64,000 nucleotides of DNA from Bacillota bacterium (GTDB taxonomy: Bacteria; Bacillota; Sulfobacillia; Sulfobacillales; Sulfobacillaceae): NCBI GenBank assembly GCA_021797825.1, contig JAJZZA010000003.1:25872-89871 (forward strand), in the 5' to 3' direction. The first letter of the stretch is position 1; each line of letters opens with the position of its first letter. This document shows positions 52,510 to 61,663 of this stretch, in pieces. The notes beneath the pieces are model-generated. The model saw nothing but the letters and a program-made list of their open reading frames with translations, did no database searches and was not told where the DNA came from. Position numbers and translations under genes: made by a program.

Positions 52510-52595
52510 ACCGATTCTCCTTTTCCCATTAGGGCACCCATTAAGACAGTGTTCGCCGAGTCTCCCGGAAAATCCTGCCGGTTGGTTTGCCTGCC

Positions 52596-52625
52596 GAATA
52601 GATCTTTATTCGTCTTACCATGCTA
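52596..52625 (+). promoter_or_regulatory. sigma-G-like forespore promoter of pdaB
   Basis: GAATA (52596-52600), 18 bases, then CATGCTA (52619-52625). This fits the B. subtilis sigma-G pattern (GHATR, 17-18 bases, CATNHTA). The pdaB ATG is about 90 bases downstream. pdaB is a sporulation gene in Bacillus, partly under sigma-G. Confidence 0.55.
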
Positions 52626-52714
52626 TGGATGCCACCCGTCGGGGCGGATGGCTGCCGGCCAACCGGCAATTCAAACTAGACAGGGATCGAGATAACGCCA
52701 GAGGAGGTTTCGTC

Positions 52715-53470
52715 ATGCGACTCTTTTCCCGCTGCCACGGCGGCAGCCGATATGCTCGGGTCGTCGGACTTATCGGGGCGACGGTCGCCCTGAGCATTTT
52801 GGGCATGCGTCCCGCTCCGCGATCCGCCGCGACGCTGCCAGCCGCGGACCGATACGCCCTGCGAGGGGTTCTGACCCAAGACAAAGCCGCCGCCTTGACC
52901 TTCGATATTTCATGGGGCACCATCATGCCGCCCCGGGTCCTGCACATTTTGCAGCACGACCGGGTAGCCGCGACGTTTTTCGTATCCGGTCCGTGGGCTC
53001 AGCAACATCCGGCTTTGATTCGGGATATGGTCCAGAGCGGCTATGAGGTTGAGTCGCACGGCTGGGCCCATGTCGACTATTCTGGTCTTAGCGCCGAGGG
53101 CGTCGTCGCCAACATTATGAAAGCCAACCAGGTAATCGAACACCTGACCGGCAGCCGCCCGGGCTATCTTCGCCCTCCCAATGGCGCTTTTGACAGCCAA
53201 TCGATCCGGGCGGCGCGCTCGGCGGGTTATACGACGGTGACCTGGGGGACCGACTCGCTGGATTGGATGAATCCAGGGGTCGACACCATCATTTCGCGCG
53301 TAACGTCGCGCATTCACCCCGGCGACATCGTATTGCTGCACGCCTCCGATACGTGTAAACAAACAGATCGGGCCCTCCCCGCTATCATCCGCGACTTGCG
53401 CGCAAAAGGCTACCGGTTGCTGACACTTCGCGCTTTGCTGCGGACCGGGTCCCCGATTTATCGGGGTTAG
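52715..53470 (+). CDS. pdaB: PdaB-type polysaccharide deacetylase
   Basis: A 251-residue exported member of the NodB-homology deacetylases (CE4). The signal/anchor is at about 15-32. The first motif is LTFDISWG, the PdaB form of TFDDG in which the second Asp is replaced. The zinc histidines are in ESHGWAHVDYSG. Later motifs are YLRPPNGAFD and DIVLLHASD. In B. subtilis PdaB is needed to keep spore cortex muramic delta-lactam intact. ATG 52715 has GGAGG; the open frame from 52625 adds nothing family-like. The 3' end overlaps the convergent carboxypeptidase gene by four bases. Confidence 0.9.
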   Translation: MRLFSRCHGGSRYARVVGLIGATVALSILGMRPAPRSAATLPAADRYALRGVLTQDKAAALTFDISWGTIMPPRVLHILQHDRVAATFFVSGPWAQQHPALIRDMVQSGYEVESHGWAHVDYSGLSAEGVVANIMKANQVIEHLTGSRPGYLRPPNGAFDSQSIRAARSAGYTTVTWGTDSLDWMNPGVDTIISRVTSRIHPGDIVLLHASDTCKQTDRALPAIIRDLRAKGYRLLTLRALLRTGSPIYRG

Positions 53471-54642
53471 CCGGTCCCATCGCCAAAGTTGAAGGCTTGC
53501 AGCAATCTTTGCAACCAATCCCAAAATTGATGAGGGGGCGGCTTTTGGGCAATGGGGCGCGCGGGCCGCAAACTGATGCGCTTAGCCGGTTGCTGGCTGG
53601 CGGCAATCACCACCGATCCGACGGCCCCGGAGCCGACCGGAGCTGTCAACCAACGCGGGGTGGACAGCGTTAACCGGTAGGGCTGGTCGGCAGGTTCCGA
53701 AATCCAGACCGTGCGGCTAGCGGTCAAGGCCACCGCATCGGCCACCCCTCCGCGGACCGGCACACGCGCCAGGACTTGCCCGGCTCGCACCGCTTCTACA
53801 GTCCGCCAGGCCGCGAATCCCCAATTGAGCAAACGCGCGGCATCCTGCCAACGGTCAGGGCTGTCGAGGATTACCGCCAGCAATTGCCGGTGAGCGCGCG
53901 TGACCGACGCGACTAAACATTTTCCGGCCGCGTTGGTGGTGCCGGTTTTTACCCCATCGGCTCCCGGCAGGCTGTACAACAAGCGGTTGGTATTATGGAT
54001 AACGCGCGTTCGGCGATTGGCCAGATTGGTGATGGTCGCCTCTTTCGAGGCCACGATCTGTTGAAACGTCGGCATTCGCAGGGCCGCCCGGGCGACCACT
54101 GCCAAATCGTAGGCGCTCGAATAATGTCCCGGCGCGGTGAGCCCGTGCGGGTTTTCAAAGGTGGTGTTGTATGCTCCGAGTTCTTGCGCTTCCTGGTCCA
54201 TTTGGGCGACAAACCGATCCACGGACCCCGCATTAGCTTGGGCCAGCGCCACCGCGGCATCGTTTCCCGAGCGCAACAACAATCCTTTTAACAAGTCCAT
54301 GACGGTGTATTGCTGTCCGGCGGTCAAATGCATGCGCGATCCGATGGTCGCCGCCGCTCTCGGGGTGATGGTCACCACGCGCATCAGGTGCCCGTGTTCA
54401 ATGGTCAAAATGGCCGTCATGATTTTGGTCAGCGACGCGGGGTCCAATTGCCGAAACGCATTTTTTTCATATAAAATCGCGCCGGTGCGGGCATCCATCA
54501 ACAAAGCCGCGCGGGCACCGACGGACGGGGGATGGCCAACGGCATGCGATGGGGTGCGATCCGTCTCGGCTCGCGCCAGGCCTCCAAAACCTATCGCTAC
54601 GGCGGCGCAAATGGCGACCCAACGCCGGATGGTCGGCGTCAC
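53467..54642 (-). CDS. D-alanyl-D-alanine carboxypeptidase (DacF-like)
   Basis: A 391-residue S11 serine peptidase with a signal peptide (residues 1-25). The SxxK motif is in DPASLTKIM, SxN is in LLRSGNDAAVAL and KTG is in DGVKTGTTNAAG, so all active-site motifs are intact. The C-terminal beta domain (about 275-350) and a weak amphipathic tail (WDWLQRLLQAF) suggest membrane association as in DacF/PBP5. The GTG start at 54642 has GAGGGG six bases upstream. DacF in Bacillus acts in the forespore; here the adjacent pdaB supports a sporulation role, by inference. Confidence 0.92.
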   Translation of the reverse strand: MTPTIRRWVAICAAVAIGFGGLARAETDRTPSHAVGHPPSVGARAALLMDARTGAILYEKNAFRQLDPASLTKIMTAILTIEHGHLMRVVTITPRAAATIGSRMHLTAGQQYTVMDLLKGLLLRSGNDAAVALAQANAGSVDRFVAQMDQEAQELGAYNTTFENPHGLTAPGHYSSAYDLAVVARAALRMPTFQQIVASKEATITNLANRRTRVIHNTNRLLYSLPGADGVKTGTTNAAGKCLVASVTRAHRQLLAVILDSPDRWQDAARLLNWGFAAWRTVEAVRAGQVLARVPVRGGVADAVALTASRTVWISEPADQPYRLTLSTPRWLTAPVGSGAVGSVVIAASQQPAKRISLRPARPIAQKPPPHQFWDWLQRLLQAFNFGDGTG

Positions 54643-54740
54643 GGGAACCCCTCATTTCCGGGTGATGTGCCGTCGGTGGACCATCCGAAGGCCATCCTAA
54701 TGATTCCCGTAAACCCGCCGGTTTATCCGCAAGACCGCGC

Positions 54741-55625
54741 CTACTGCCCCGTGAAACTCAAGGTCAACACCGAAATCGTGGGATCCGGCAGCGAAATAGC
54801 TTGCCCGTTTACGGTCAGGGTGGCGTTATGGTTGCCCAGTTTCACCGCGACCGAGGAGGAACCGGAGACCGACAGGGTTTGTCCGGCCTGGTATACATGG
54901 CCATACGGATTGGCCGTGGTGCCGTTTTGCCACACCTCCACCCAGCAAGGCGCGGTAAAGGCCAGGTTAAGCGTTACGGGCCGCTGATTGACGATGTAGG
55001 AGGCCGCTCCGGTGGCCGCGTTGTTTTGGGTTGGCGTGACCGTGACTCCCGAGGAAGGTGATGTCGCGGTATGGCTGGTCCGGGGAGCCACGGATCGGTG
55101 CCGGCTGATGCTCGGCTTGCTTGACGAAGGGGGCGTGGTCGCTTGCTGGCTGTAATGTCCACGATGGTTCATGAGGAACAATCCCCCGATGAACAGACCC
55201 GCCATCGCCAACAACAACCACACGGGTGCGGACGAGGCCGTCTTGGCCCCGGAGTTCCGAGGCGACTTCGAAGCCGGACGCTGCCGTCGGGCTCTGTCTT
55301 CGCGGGGAACCATGCGGCGGGTGGGGGCGGGACTGCGTACCAGAGGCTCGGGTTCTGGTCCGCGGTCAGCACCCATTTGGGATCGGCGTTCTTGCACCAA
55401 ACGATCTCCGTCAAGCCCTAGGAATCGCCCATAAGTTCGCAGGAATCCCAAGCCGTAGACGGCACCCGGCAGGGCCTCCCACTTATCCTGTTCAAGCGCC
55501 TGCAGGTAATCGCGACGAATATGCAGGCTCGCGCTGGCCTCATCCAGGGAGATGCGGCGGCGGATGCGCGCCTCATTGAGGCGGTGTCCGATCGAATGAT
55601 CTCCTTGCTGCTGTTCCTCGTCCAT
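54741..55625 (-). CDS. rodZ: RodZ-like helix-turn-helix membrane protein
   Basis: 294 residues: a cytoplasmic HTH_25 domain at about 12-75 (IGHRLNEARIRRRISLDEAS, LPGAVYGLGFLRTYGRFLG), a basic Pro-rich linker, a transmembrane helix (about 134-152), a Ser/Thr-rich external stretch and a C-terminal DUF4115 domain (about 220-294). RodZ links MreB to the wall elongation machinery. ATG 55625 has GGGGAGG four bases upstream. In Bacilli rodZ (ymfM) lies beside pgsA; here it is a few genes away in the same direction, after asnS. Confidence 0.88.
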   Translation of the reverse strand: MDEEQQQGDHSIGHRLNEARIRRRISLDEASASLHIRRDYLQALEQDKWEALPGAVYGLGFLRTYGRFLGLDGDRLVQERRSQMGADRGPEPEPLVRSPAPTRRMVPREDRARRQRPASKSPRNSGAKTASSAPVWLLLAMAGLFIGGLFLMNHRGHYSQQATTPPSSSKPSISRHRSVAPRTSHTATSPSSGVTVTPTQNNAATGAASYIVNQRPVTLNLAFTAPCWVEVWQNGTTANPYGHVYQAGQTLSVSGSSSVAVKLGNHNATLTVNGQAISLPDPTISVLTLSFTGQ

Positions 55626-55660
55626 GGATCCTCCCCGTTCTTGGTCGTCGGCGCTACATG

Positions 55661-56959
55661 TTAGGGCCACACACGATTTAACGTCCGGGCAAACGGTGTG
55701 GTTTCACGAACGTGGTCGAGCCCTCCGAACCACGCAACCAATCGTTCCAATCCTAACCCGAAACCACTATGGGGTACAGTGCCATAACGGCGCAAATCCA
55801 GGTACCAGGCATATGACGAGGCATCGAGCCCGTGTTCGGCCATTCTACTTTCCAACAGGCTCAGATCATGAATCCGCTGGCTGCCGCCGATAATTTCGCC
55901 GTAGCCTTCCGGGGCCAGCAAATCGGCGGCGCGCACCACCTCGGGACGGGTTGGCTCGGGCTGCATATAAAAAGCCTTGAGGTGCGTAGGAAAATGCGTC
56001 ACAAACACCGGGCAGTCAAATTGATTGGCCAGCGCCGTCTCGTGCGGAGCCCCTAAATCCTCCCCCCAGGCGATGGGCATTCCCAGTTGTGCAAGACGGA
56101 CCAACGCCTCGTCGTAGGTAATGCGGGGAAAGGGCGTGCGAATGTTTTCGAGCGGAGCCAGCGGCCGCTGCAATGCGTTTAACTCGCCTAGTGCGCGCAA
56201 GAGTACCTGCTGGGCGATATGCTCGACCAGCTGTTCTTGCCAGACGAGGTTTTCCTCGAATTCGCAGAACGCCATCTCTGGTTCAATCATCCAGAATTCG
56301 GTCAAATGCCGCCGGGTTTTGGACTTTTCCGCACGAAAGGTGGGCCCGAACGAGTAGACCCGGCCCAACGCCAAGGCTAGCGCTTCCATGTACAATTGGC
56401 CCGATTGCGACAGGTAAGCCGGTTCTCCAAAATAATCAATGGCAAAGAGCGTGGTGCTTCCCTCCGCCGGTGTCGGCGTAATAATGGGCGGGTCGGCGAC
56501 GACAAAACCATGGCTGTCCAAGAAACCGCGAATGGCCTGGACGATGATCGATCGAAGCCGCAGGATAGCCGCCTGGCGCGGACTTCGGATCCACAAATGA
56601 CGGTGGTCCATGAGGAAATCCACCCCATGTTCTTTGGGGGTAATGGGGTACTCGTGGGTCGCGGCGAGCACCTGCACGGCCCGGACCTCCACCTCGACCC
56701 CGACCGGGGCGCGCGCATCACGGTGCACTTGACCGGTAACGATGAGGCTGCTCTCCTGGCCGATTTGCTCCCAACTTTCCACCCCCGCCAGTTCTGCTGC
56801 CTCCGCTTTTACCACCGTTTGCACCACCCCGGTCCCGTCACGCAAGACCAAAAACCGGATCCGGCCCGAGGAGCGATAGTGGGTCAGCCATCCCCGTATG
56901 GTCACCGTTTGCCCGATACGGGCGGCCAAATCGCGGACCGTGCAGGGTTCGGCCATCAT
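55661..56959 (-). CDS. asnS: asparaginyl-tRNA synthetase
   Basis: A 432-residue class IIb aminoacyl-tRNA synthetase. The N-terminal OB-fold anticodon-binding domain is about 1-105 (TVTIRGWLTHYRSSGRIRFL). Motif 2 is FGPTFRAEKSKTRRHLTEF and motif 3 is GFGLGLERLV. The EFWMIEPEM segment and the overall length fit AsnRS rather than AspRS. ATG 56959 forms an ATGA overlap with the preceding acyl-CoA dehydrogenase stop; the frame upstream to 57148 is inside that gene. Coupling of a synthetase to an acyl-CoA dehydrogenase is unusual. Confidence 0.93.
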   Translation of the reverse strand: MMAEPCTVRDLAARIGQTVTIRGWLTHYRSSGRIRFLVLRDGTGVVQTVVKAEAAELAGVESWEQIGQESSLIVTGQVHRDARAPVGVEVEVRAVQVLAATHEYPITPKEHGVDFLMDHRHLWIRSPRQAAILRLRSIIVQAIRGFLDSHGFVVADPPIITPTPAEGSTTLFAIDYFGEPAYLSQSGQLYMEALALALGRVYSFGPTFRAEKSKTRRHLTEFWMIEPEMAFCEFEENLVWQEQLVEHIAQQVLLRALGELNALQRPLAPLENIRTPFPRITYDEALVRLAQLGMPIAWGEDLGAPHETALANQFDCPVFVTHFPTHLKAFYMQPEPTRPEVVRAADLLAPEGYGEIIGGSQRIHDLSLLESRMAEHGLDASSYAWYLDLRRYGTVPHSGFGLGLERLVAWFGGLDHVRETTPFARTLNRVWP

Positions 56960-58143
56960 GTCCGCCGATGCCTTTCCGCCATCATGTTGCGAAATATCAC
57001 CAGACGCTGAATTTGATTGGTGCCCTCGTAAATCTGCGTAATTTTCGCGTCTCGCATCATGCGCTCGACCGGATAGTCCCGCACATAGCCATAGCCTCCT
57101 AACAGTTGCACGGCATCGGTTGTCACTTTCATTGCGGTATCCGAACACATCAGCTTGGCCATGGCGGAATGACGCGTTACTTCGGCCGAGGCTTGCGCCT
57201 CGAATCCGGCCGTTTCCACCACTTCGGCCGCGCGGTACAAAAGCTGGCGGCTGGCCTCGATTTGAGTCTGCATGTCGGCCAACATAAACTGCAAGGCTTG
57301 CATGTCGATGAGCGGGCGTCCGAACTGTTGGCGGCTGCTCAGATGCTGCACCGAAGCCTCTAGTGCTCCTTGGGCAATGCCCAGCGCTTGCGCGGCGATA
57401 CCGGGCCGGGTCCGATCCAGAGTGCGCATGGCGATGGTGAAGCCCTCCCCTTCGGCTCCGAGCCGTTGAGCAGCGGGAACCTTGACCCCATCGAAAAGCA
57501 ACTGCGCGGTTTGCGAGCCGCGTATGCCCATCTTGTCCTCAATCCGGCCGATGTTAAACCCCGGGGAATCGCTATCGACAATGAACGCCGAGATGCCCTT
57601 GATTCCTTTTGAGGGATCGGTGGCGGCAAACACTACGACGGTCTTAGCCAGCCCGCCGTTGGTGATAAACACCTTGGTGCCGGACAAGCGATAGTGATCC
57701 CCCTCTTTCACCGCGCGGGTCCGGGTTCCCCCGGCATCTGACCCGGCGTCAGGTTCCGTCAGGGCGAAGGCCGCCAAATGTTCACCGCTGGCGATGGGCG
57801 GAAGAAACTGCTGTTTTTGCGAGGCCGAGCCGGCAATCAAAATAGGCATCGCTCCCAAATGCTGGGCGGCTATAATCAGGCTGGAGGTGGCACACACTCG
57901 GGCCACTTCTTCGATGGCGAGACACGACGTCAGCAGATCTGCGCCACCCCCACCATATTCCTCAGGGATCCCGACCCCGATAAGCCCGTTTTCGCGAAAC
58001 AAATCCACAATATCCCAGGGGAACTCCCCGGTGGCGTCGATATCCGCCGCGCGGGCGGCTATCCGCTCGTCGGCCAGCCGGTGCACCATATCGCGGAACA
58101 TGAGTTGTTCCTCACTTAAACCGTACTGCAATGCGTGTTCCAT
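56956..58143 (-). CDS. acyl-CoA dehydrogenase (second copy)
   Basis: A 395-residue acyl-CoA dehydrogenase similar in plan to the one at 16492-17631. Signatures are FALTEPDAGSDAGG, RLSGTKVFITNGG, DRTRPGIAAQALG, QLLGGYGYVRDYPVERMMRDA and the C-terminal IYEGTNQIQ with the catalytic Glu. It looks like a short/branched-chain type but the substrate is not certain. ATG 58143 has AGGAGG seven bases upstream; the open frame to 58374 adds only a non-homologous stretch. It is the first gene of an operon with asnS. Confidence 0.94.
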   Translation of the reverse strand: MEHALQYGLSEEQLMFRDMVHRLADERIAARAADIDATGEFPWDIVDLFRENGLIGVGIPEEYGGGGADLLTSCLAIEEVARVCATSSLIIAAQHLGAMPILIAGSASQKQQFLPPIASGEHLAAFALTEPDAGSDAGGTRTRAVKEGDHYRLSGTKVFITNGGLAKTVVVFAATDPSKGIKGISAFIVDSDSPGFNIGRIEDKMGIRGSQTAQLLFDGVKVPAAQRLGAEGEGFTIAMRTLDRTRPGIAAQALGIAQGALEASVQHLSSRQQFGRPLIDMQALQFMLADMQTQIEASRQLLYRAAEVVETAGFEAQASAEVTRHSAMAKLMCSDTAMKVTTDAVQLLGGYGYVRDYPVERMMRDAKITQIYEGTNQIQRLVIFRNMMAERHRRT

Positions 58144-58184
58144 CCGTTCGCCTCCTGCTCCGTATATGCCGGGATCGCGACAAT

Positions 58185-58193
58185 ATCTTAGCA
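58185..58193 (-). promoter_or_regulatory. extended -10 promoter of the acyl-CoA dehydrogenase - asnS operon
   Basis: On the minus strand TGC precedes TAAGAT (58190-58185), about 42 bases before the ATG at 58143. Confidence 0.5.
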
Positions 58194-58265
58194 TTTCACC
58201 CGGGCTTTCTCGAGTGGGACATCCCCTGCCAGCTCTCGACATGGGCACAATTGGGCTGGGGAAGA

Positions 58266-58274
58266 TGTTACAAT
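58266..58274 (+). promoter_or_regulatory. extended -10 promoter of the LON-domain gene
   Basis: TGT precedes TACAAT (58269-58274), 32 bases before the ATG at 58307. The TTGGGC at 58251-58256 is only 12 bases upstream, too near to be a -35. Confidence 0.6.
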
Positions 58275-58306
58275 GAGGGTACTCGAAGTCTGGAGGGAGT
58301 GAGAGC

Positions 58307-58909
58307 ATGCCGACCAGTCGCGACACGGTCAATTTACCGATCCTGCCCATACCAGCCGTCTTGTTTCCCGGCATGCCGTTGGCTCTGACGTTGAGTGACC
58401 AAGCCTACCATTTGGTGCGCGAGTGCGCTGATCTCGACACCGCTTTGGCGATTAGTCCGGCCCGCCCCGTAGAGCATGACGGTTGGCCGGAACCCTCGGC
58501 CGTGGGAACTTCGGCCCGCGTCTTGGAAATGGGCGCGGATGGCACGGGACATGTGCTCTTGATGGGCATCGCCCGGCTTAGTCTGTTGTCCTACCGACAC
58601 AACGGTCGCAATTTGGTCGGCCAGTTTCGGTATTTGACCGACAGCGATGACACCGTACCGGCGCCTCTCATCGACGAGGCGCGCGCGTTGGGATCCGAAT
58701 TGTGGGCACTTATGACTCCCCATCGTTCGCACCCGGTCTTACCCTCGGTGCCGCAGGCGCTGTCGTATTGGATTGCGGCCCACATCCCTTTGGGGCAGAG
58801 CGTCCGGCAGGAACTTCTGGAGATCCGCAGTACGCGGGCTCGCATGGCGAAAGAAATCTCGATTATGCGCACGTTGATGGATGAGCTGCAGGCAGAACAT
58901 AGCCGGTAA
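58307..58909 (+). CDS. LON N-terminal domain protein
   Basis: A 200-residue protein that is only the substrate-binding (PUA-like) domain of Lon protease plus a C-terminal helix. It opens with the typical NLPILPIPAVLFPGMPLALTL pattern (the first twenty residues of the domain), has GVGT-like ARVLEMGADGTGHVLLMGIARL, and ends in a helical segment (RMAKEISIMRTLMDELQAE). No ATPase or protease domain follows. Such stand-alone LON proteins are common but their role is unknown; adaptor or chaperone-like functions are proposed. ATG 58307 has GGAGGGAG upstream. Confidence 0.9.
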   Translation: MPTSRDTVNLPILPIPAVLFPGMPLALTLSDQAYHLVRECADLDTALAISPARPVEHDGWPEPSAVGTSARVLEMGADGTGHVLLMGIARLSLLSYRHNGRNLVGQFRYLTDSDDTVPAPLIDEARALGSELWALMTPHRSHPVLPSVPQALSYWIAAHIPLGQSVRQELLEIRSTRARMAKEISIMRTLMDELQAEHSR

Positions 58910-60161
58910 TTTGGGAGCCCGCTCGTTGGCGGCCAGCGGGCACCGCCCTTGCGGCCCGTTGTGGGCAGTCGGCGGGAGTTCTAAAGGCGATCGATATGTT
59001 CAGCCCTGGCGAGCCCGTTGGCATCCGGGCTGCAGGCCGTCGGAGACGGCACCCCGTGCGGCCAGGCGGCGATCCGAAAGGGGGAGCGGAATTGCGCTGC
59101 GAGCTGCGCGCAGGCTTCGCCCGCCGCTCGTCCCACAGTACGGGACGGACTCCCACAATACCGGACGGACTGGTGTCCAGTGGGGTCCGGTCCCCGCATG
59201 CCGATTTGGGCACCATGATTGACCCGGTGGTCCTAGCGGAGACCTCGCGGGGCACGCTCAGCTTTCCGGTCGGGTAACGCAGATCAGTCGTGGCGTAGCG
59301 CTTCGTTAGTTGCTGTGATTGCGCGGCGCGCCGGGACGACGACAGGTATGCCAAAGGGGATCGCCAGCCGCACCCCGACCCCGAAGCGCGTGACCGTTGG
59401 ACACCGGTCTCAGGAATCGAATGCATGATAGAAGCAAGGCTCTTCGTATCGGTCCCGTATAACCAGTGACTAGCGATTGACTCCCTTCTTTGTGATGCCA
59501 TCGCGGGTTTGACACTGCGTGGACCCGGCCATGATGCCAGCCGACCCGTGGACGATCATCACGGAACACTGTCCACCGACCCCGGGCATCGGGTGGTGGA
59601 AGGGTCAGGTCATTGCCCCCCGCGAAGTGGTGATCGCGAACGTCCTGGGTTGTCGGACGGGTGGCTTTTGTATTGCAACGCGCCGTAACGCGCTGCCGCT
59701 TCAGGTGCCGATTGTTCGCCCGGGTGACACTTTCACCGCGAGCAACGGACGGGCTGCCCTCAAACTACGGGTCCGGCAACCCTGGTGGTGGCTATGCCGT
59801 CGGGGTGCGGGTTCGCCAGGCGGAGGCTGAAACAGGGGACTCGCAGCCAGCGGGAGTGGCCCGGCAAGGGGCCCAGACGAGCCACAGGAGGCGCTGCGCG
59901 AAGCGGGGCTCGGCAGTGGCCGGGGGGGCCGCCCGTCCCGGCGCTGGTCTGCTAGCCTAACCACCCGGTTCTGGGAGGGTCTTGCGCCGTTACCGAGCAG
60001 TTGCGGCAGCAGCCGACGGGTACCGGGAAAACAGTCGCTGCGGCGCGCCAGGGGATTTCCCGCCGTGCCGATAACGCTTCCCGCAATGGGTCGCGCGAGA
60101 CGGATCCGGCGCAGCCCCAAACGCGGGGCCCGGCAGCCCGACTGATTTGTGGCGATGGGGA
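58910..60161. other. 1.25 kb region without a recognisable gene
   Basis: The largest gap in the window. A rightward frame at 59519-59830 (GTG start, 103 residues, HCPPTPGIGWWKGQ and IVRPGDTFTASNGRAAL) reads more like protein than its surroundings but lacks a ribosome binding site and any family I know. A hairpin with ACTGG/CCAGT as its core and flanking GGAC/GTCC lies near 59163-59191. I searched by eye for RNase P, tmRNA and SRP RNA signatures and found none. Confidence 0.4.
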
Positions 60162-61529
60162 TTAGGCAGGAGTACCGTCACCCGTTTGGGCTTCTTGCTC
60201 GAACCACGTTTCGATCCGGGGCACAAGCCCGTAGACGGTCAGGGCCGTCCAGTAGTGCCAGTCCCGAGCGTATCGATTCACCCCTTGGCCCGGGTCGAAA
60301 TCCCCCAGGCTCACGCCGGCCGTGCCGGGCAGGCGCAAGGTGATGTTGCCGGGGTGGTGCTGATGAGGAAAGGTCAGCAGCAGCCGCAGGCTTTCACCGC
60401 GCGCGTAAACCCAGGTGCCATGGCCCGATTCGACCCGGTTGACGTACCACCCCGAAACCTGCGGCCGAATGCGTCGGGAAAGGCCGCTGCCGTCCGCCCA
60501 GCGGGATGTGGCGAGGTGCTCGGTGAGGCGGGTTAAACGCTGATGCTGCAGTGCCGTCCACAACAGACCTGCCCAGGTGTCAACGCCAGAGTGGGCCAGC
60601 GGCAACGGGTTGACGTCCAAAATGGGCAGTTGCCTTATCTCGCGCCGCATCTGGCGTAGCGCGGCCTGGGTATCCAGGCTGGTCGGATCGAAGTGCGCCT
60701 CGACCCGCGACGATTGCAGCCAGCGCCGTAGCTTGATGCGGCTCGACCAATGCGCGTTCCAGACCGGTAGCAGCCATGACAATTCGGCTCGAACCCCGCG
60801 AGGCTCGGGACCATTGGCGAGCTCGTGGAGTTGCGCGGCGGTGAGGCTGGGTGTACCCAGTTCGAGATGGATGAGGCGAACCGGCAATCCCAGCAGCCGA
60901 TCCTGCCCGGAGTATTGTTCCTGACGCCACGTGACCCGCATCGGGCGCGAGCCCAGATGGCGCGCCAGGCTGCGCCAGCCGTGACCCAATTCCTGCCAGC
61001 CATCGGCGTCCGCGGTGAAACGCCACTCGCGCCATCCCCGTCCCTCCTGCCGGTATTCCGCGGTTCCCCATGAATAGCGTCGCGCTTGCTGCGGGTATCC
61101 GTCGCTGACCCAACGTACTTCATCGAGAGTGGGGGCCAGGGAGAGATCCCAGGCGGACTTCGCAGCATCCCACAGCCACGAGTTGCGGGGTGCCCGGATG
61201 GAAATGTGGTGGGGGGAGCATTGCACCCAGGCGTCTCCTCCGCACGGAATCATCATCATTTCCGGTTGCTCTGCGGTCAGAAATTGGCTGAGATAGTCCG
61301 AAGTCAGCCGGATTTCCATGGGATCCAGCCAGCCTTCCAGCCGCAATGGGAGGCGTTGCCAATCGGCCCAGGGCCGCAATGCTCCCCAACTGCGTGCAAC
61401 CAGCGCAAGCCGGCGCTCATTGACGTGTTTGCCAAGCGACTCCAGCCAGTATTCGGTGTCCCGGGCGTCTTGCCAGAATGAAACGCGCCGCGACGCGGTT
61501 GTGTGCGATATCTTTCCCAAAAACTGCAA
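60162..61529 (-). CDS. uncharacterised protein downstream of prkA
   Basis: A protein of about 455 residues rich in Trp, Arg and Leu, with recurring W-containing segments (FWQDARDTEYWLESLG, ARSWGALRPWADW, GWREWRFTADADGW, RDWHYWTALTVYGL). No signal peptide, membrane segment or catalytic motif is seen. The frame is open to 61712, inside prkA. I place the start at TTG 61529, seven bases after AAGGTGG; ATG 61625 lacks a ribosome binding site. A TATGAT on the minus strand at 61590-61585 could be a -10. It may be co-expressed with prkA and linked to sporulation. I do not recognise it. Confidence 0.6.
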   Translation of the reverse strand: MQFLGKISHTTASRRVSFWQDARDTEYWLESLGKHVNERRLALVARSWGALRPWADWQRLPLRLEGWLDPMEIRLTSDYLSQFLTAEQPEMMMIPCGGDAWVQCSPHHISIRAPRNSWLWDAAKSAWDLSLAPTLDEVRWVSDGYPQQARRYSWGTAEYRQEGRGWREWRFTADADGWQELGHGWRSLARHLGSRPMRVTWRQEQYSGQDRLLGLPVRLIHLELGTPSLTAAQLHELANGPEPRGVRAELSWLLPVWNAHWSSRIKLRRWLQSSRVEAHFDPTSLDTQAALRQMRREIRQLPILDVNPLPLAHSGVDTWAGLLWTALQHQRLTRLTEHLATSRWADGSGLSRRIRPQVSGWYVNRVESGHGTWVYARGESLRLLLTFPHQHHPGNITLRLPGTAGVSLGDFDPGQGVNRYARDWHYWTALTVYGLVPRIETWFEQEAQTGDGTPA

Positions 61530-61663
61530 TCCCAGCCCACCTTCGGTCTTATGGCTCCCTGTGGGGAGACCCGTAGTCCCCTTATCATACCCGATCGGCG
61601 GGCGTTTCCCAGAGGCGCTAAACATGCCGGATGGATGCCAGGCGCCCCACGGGGTATATGGCC

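Noticed and set aside
59143..59171. Short direct repeat GGACGGACT, two copies about 20 bases apart
   Set aside because: Only two short copies without regular spacing; not a CRISPR or tandem array.
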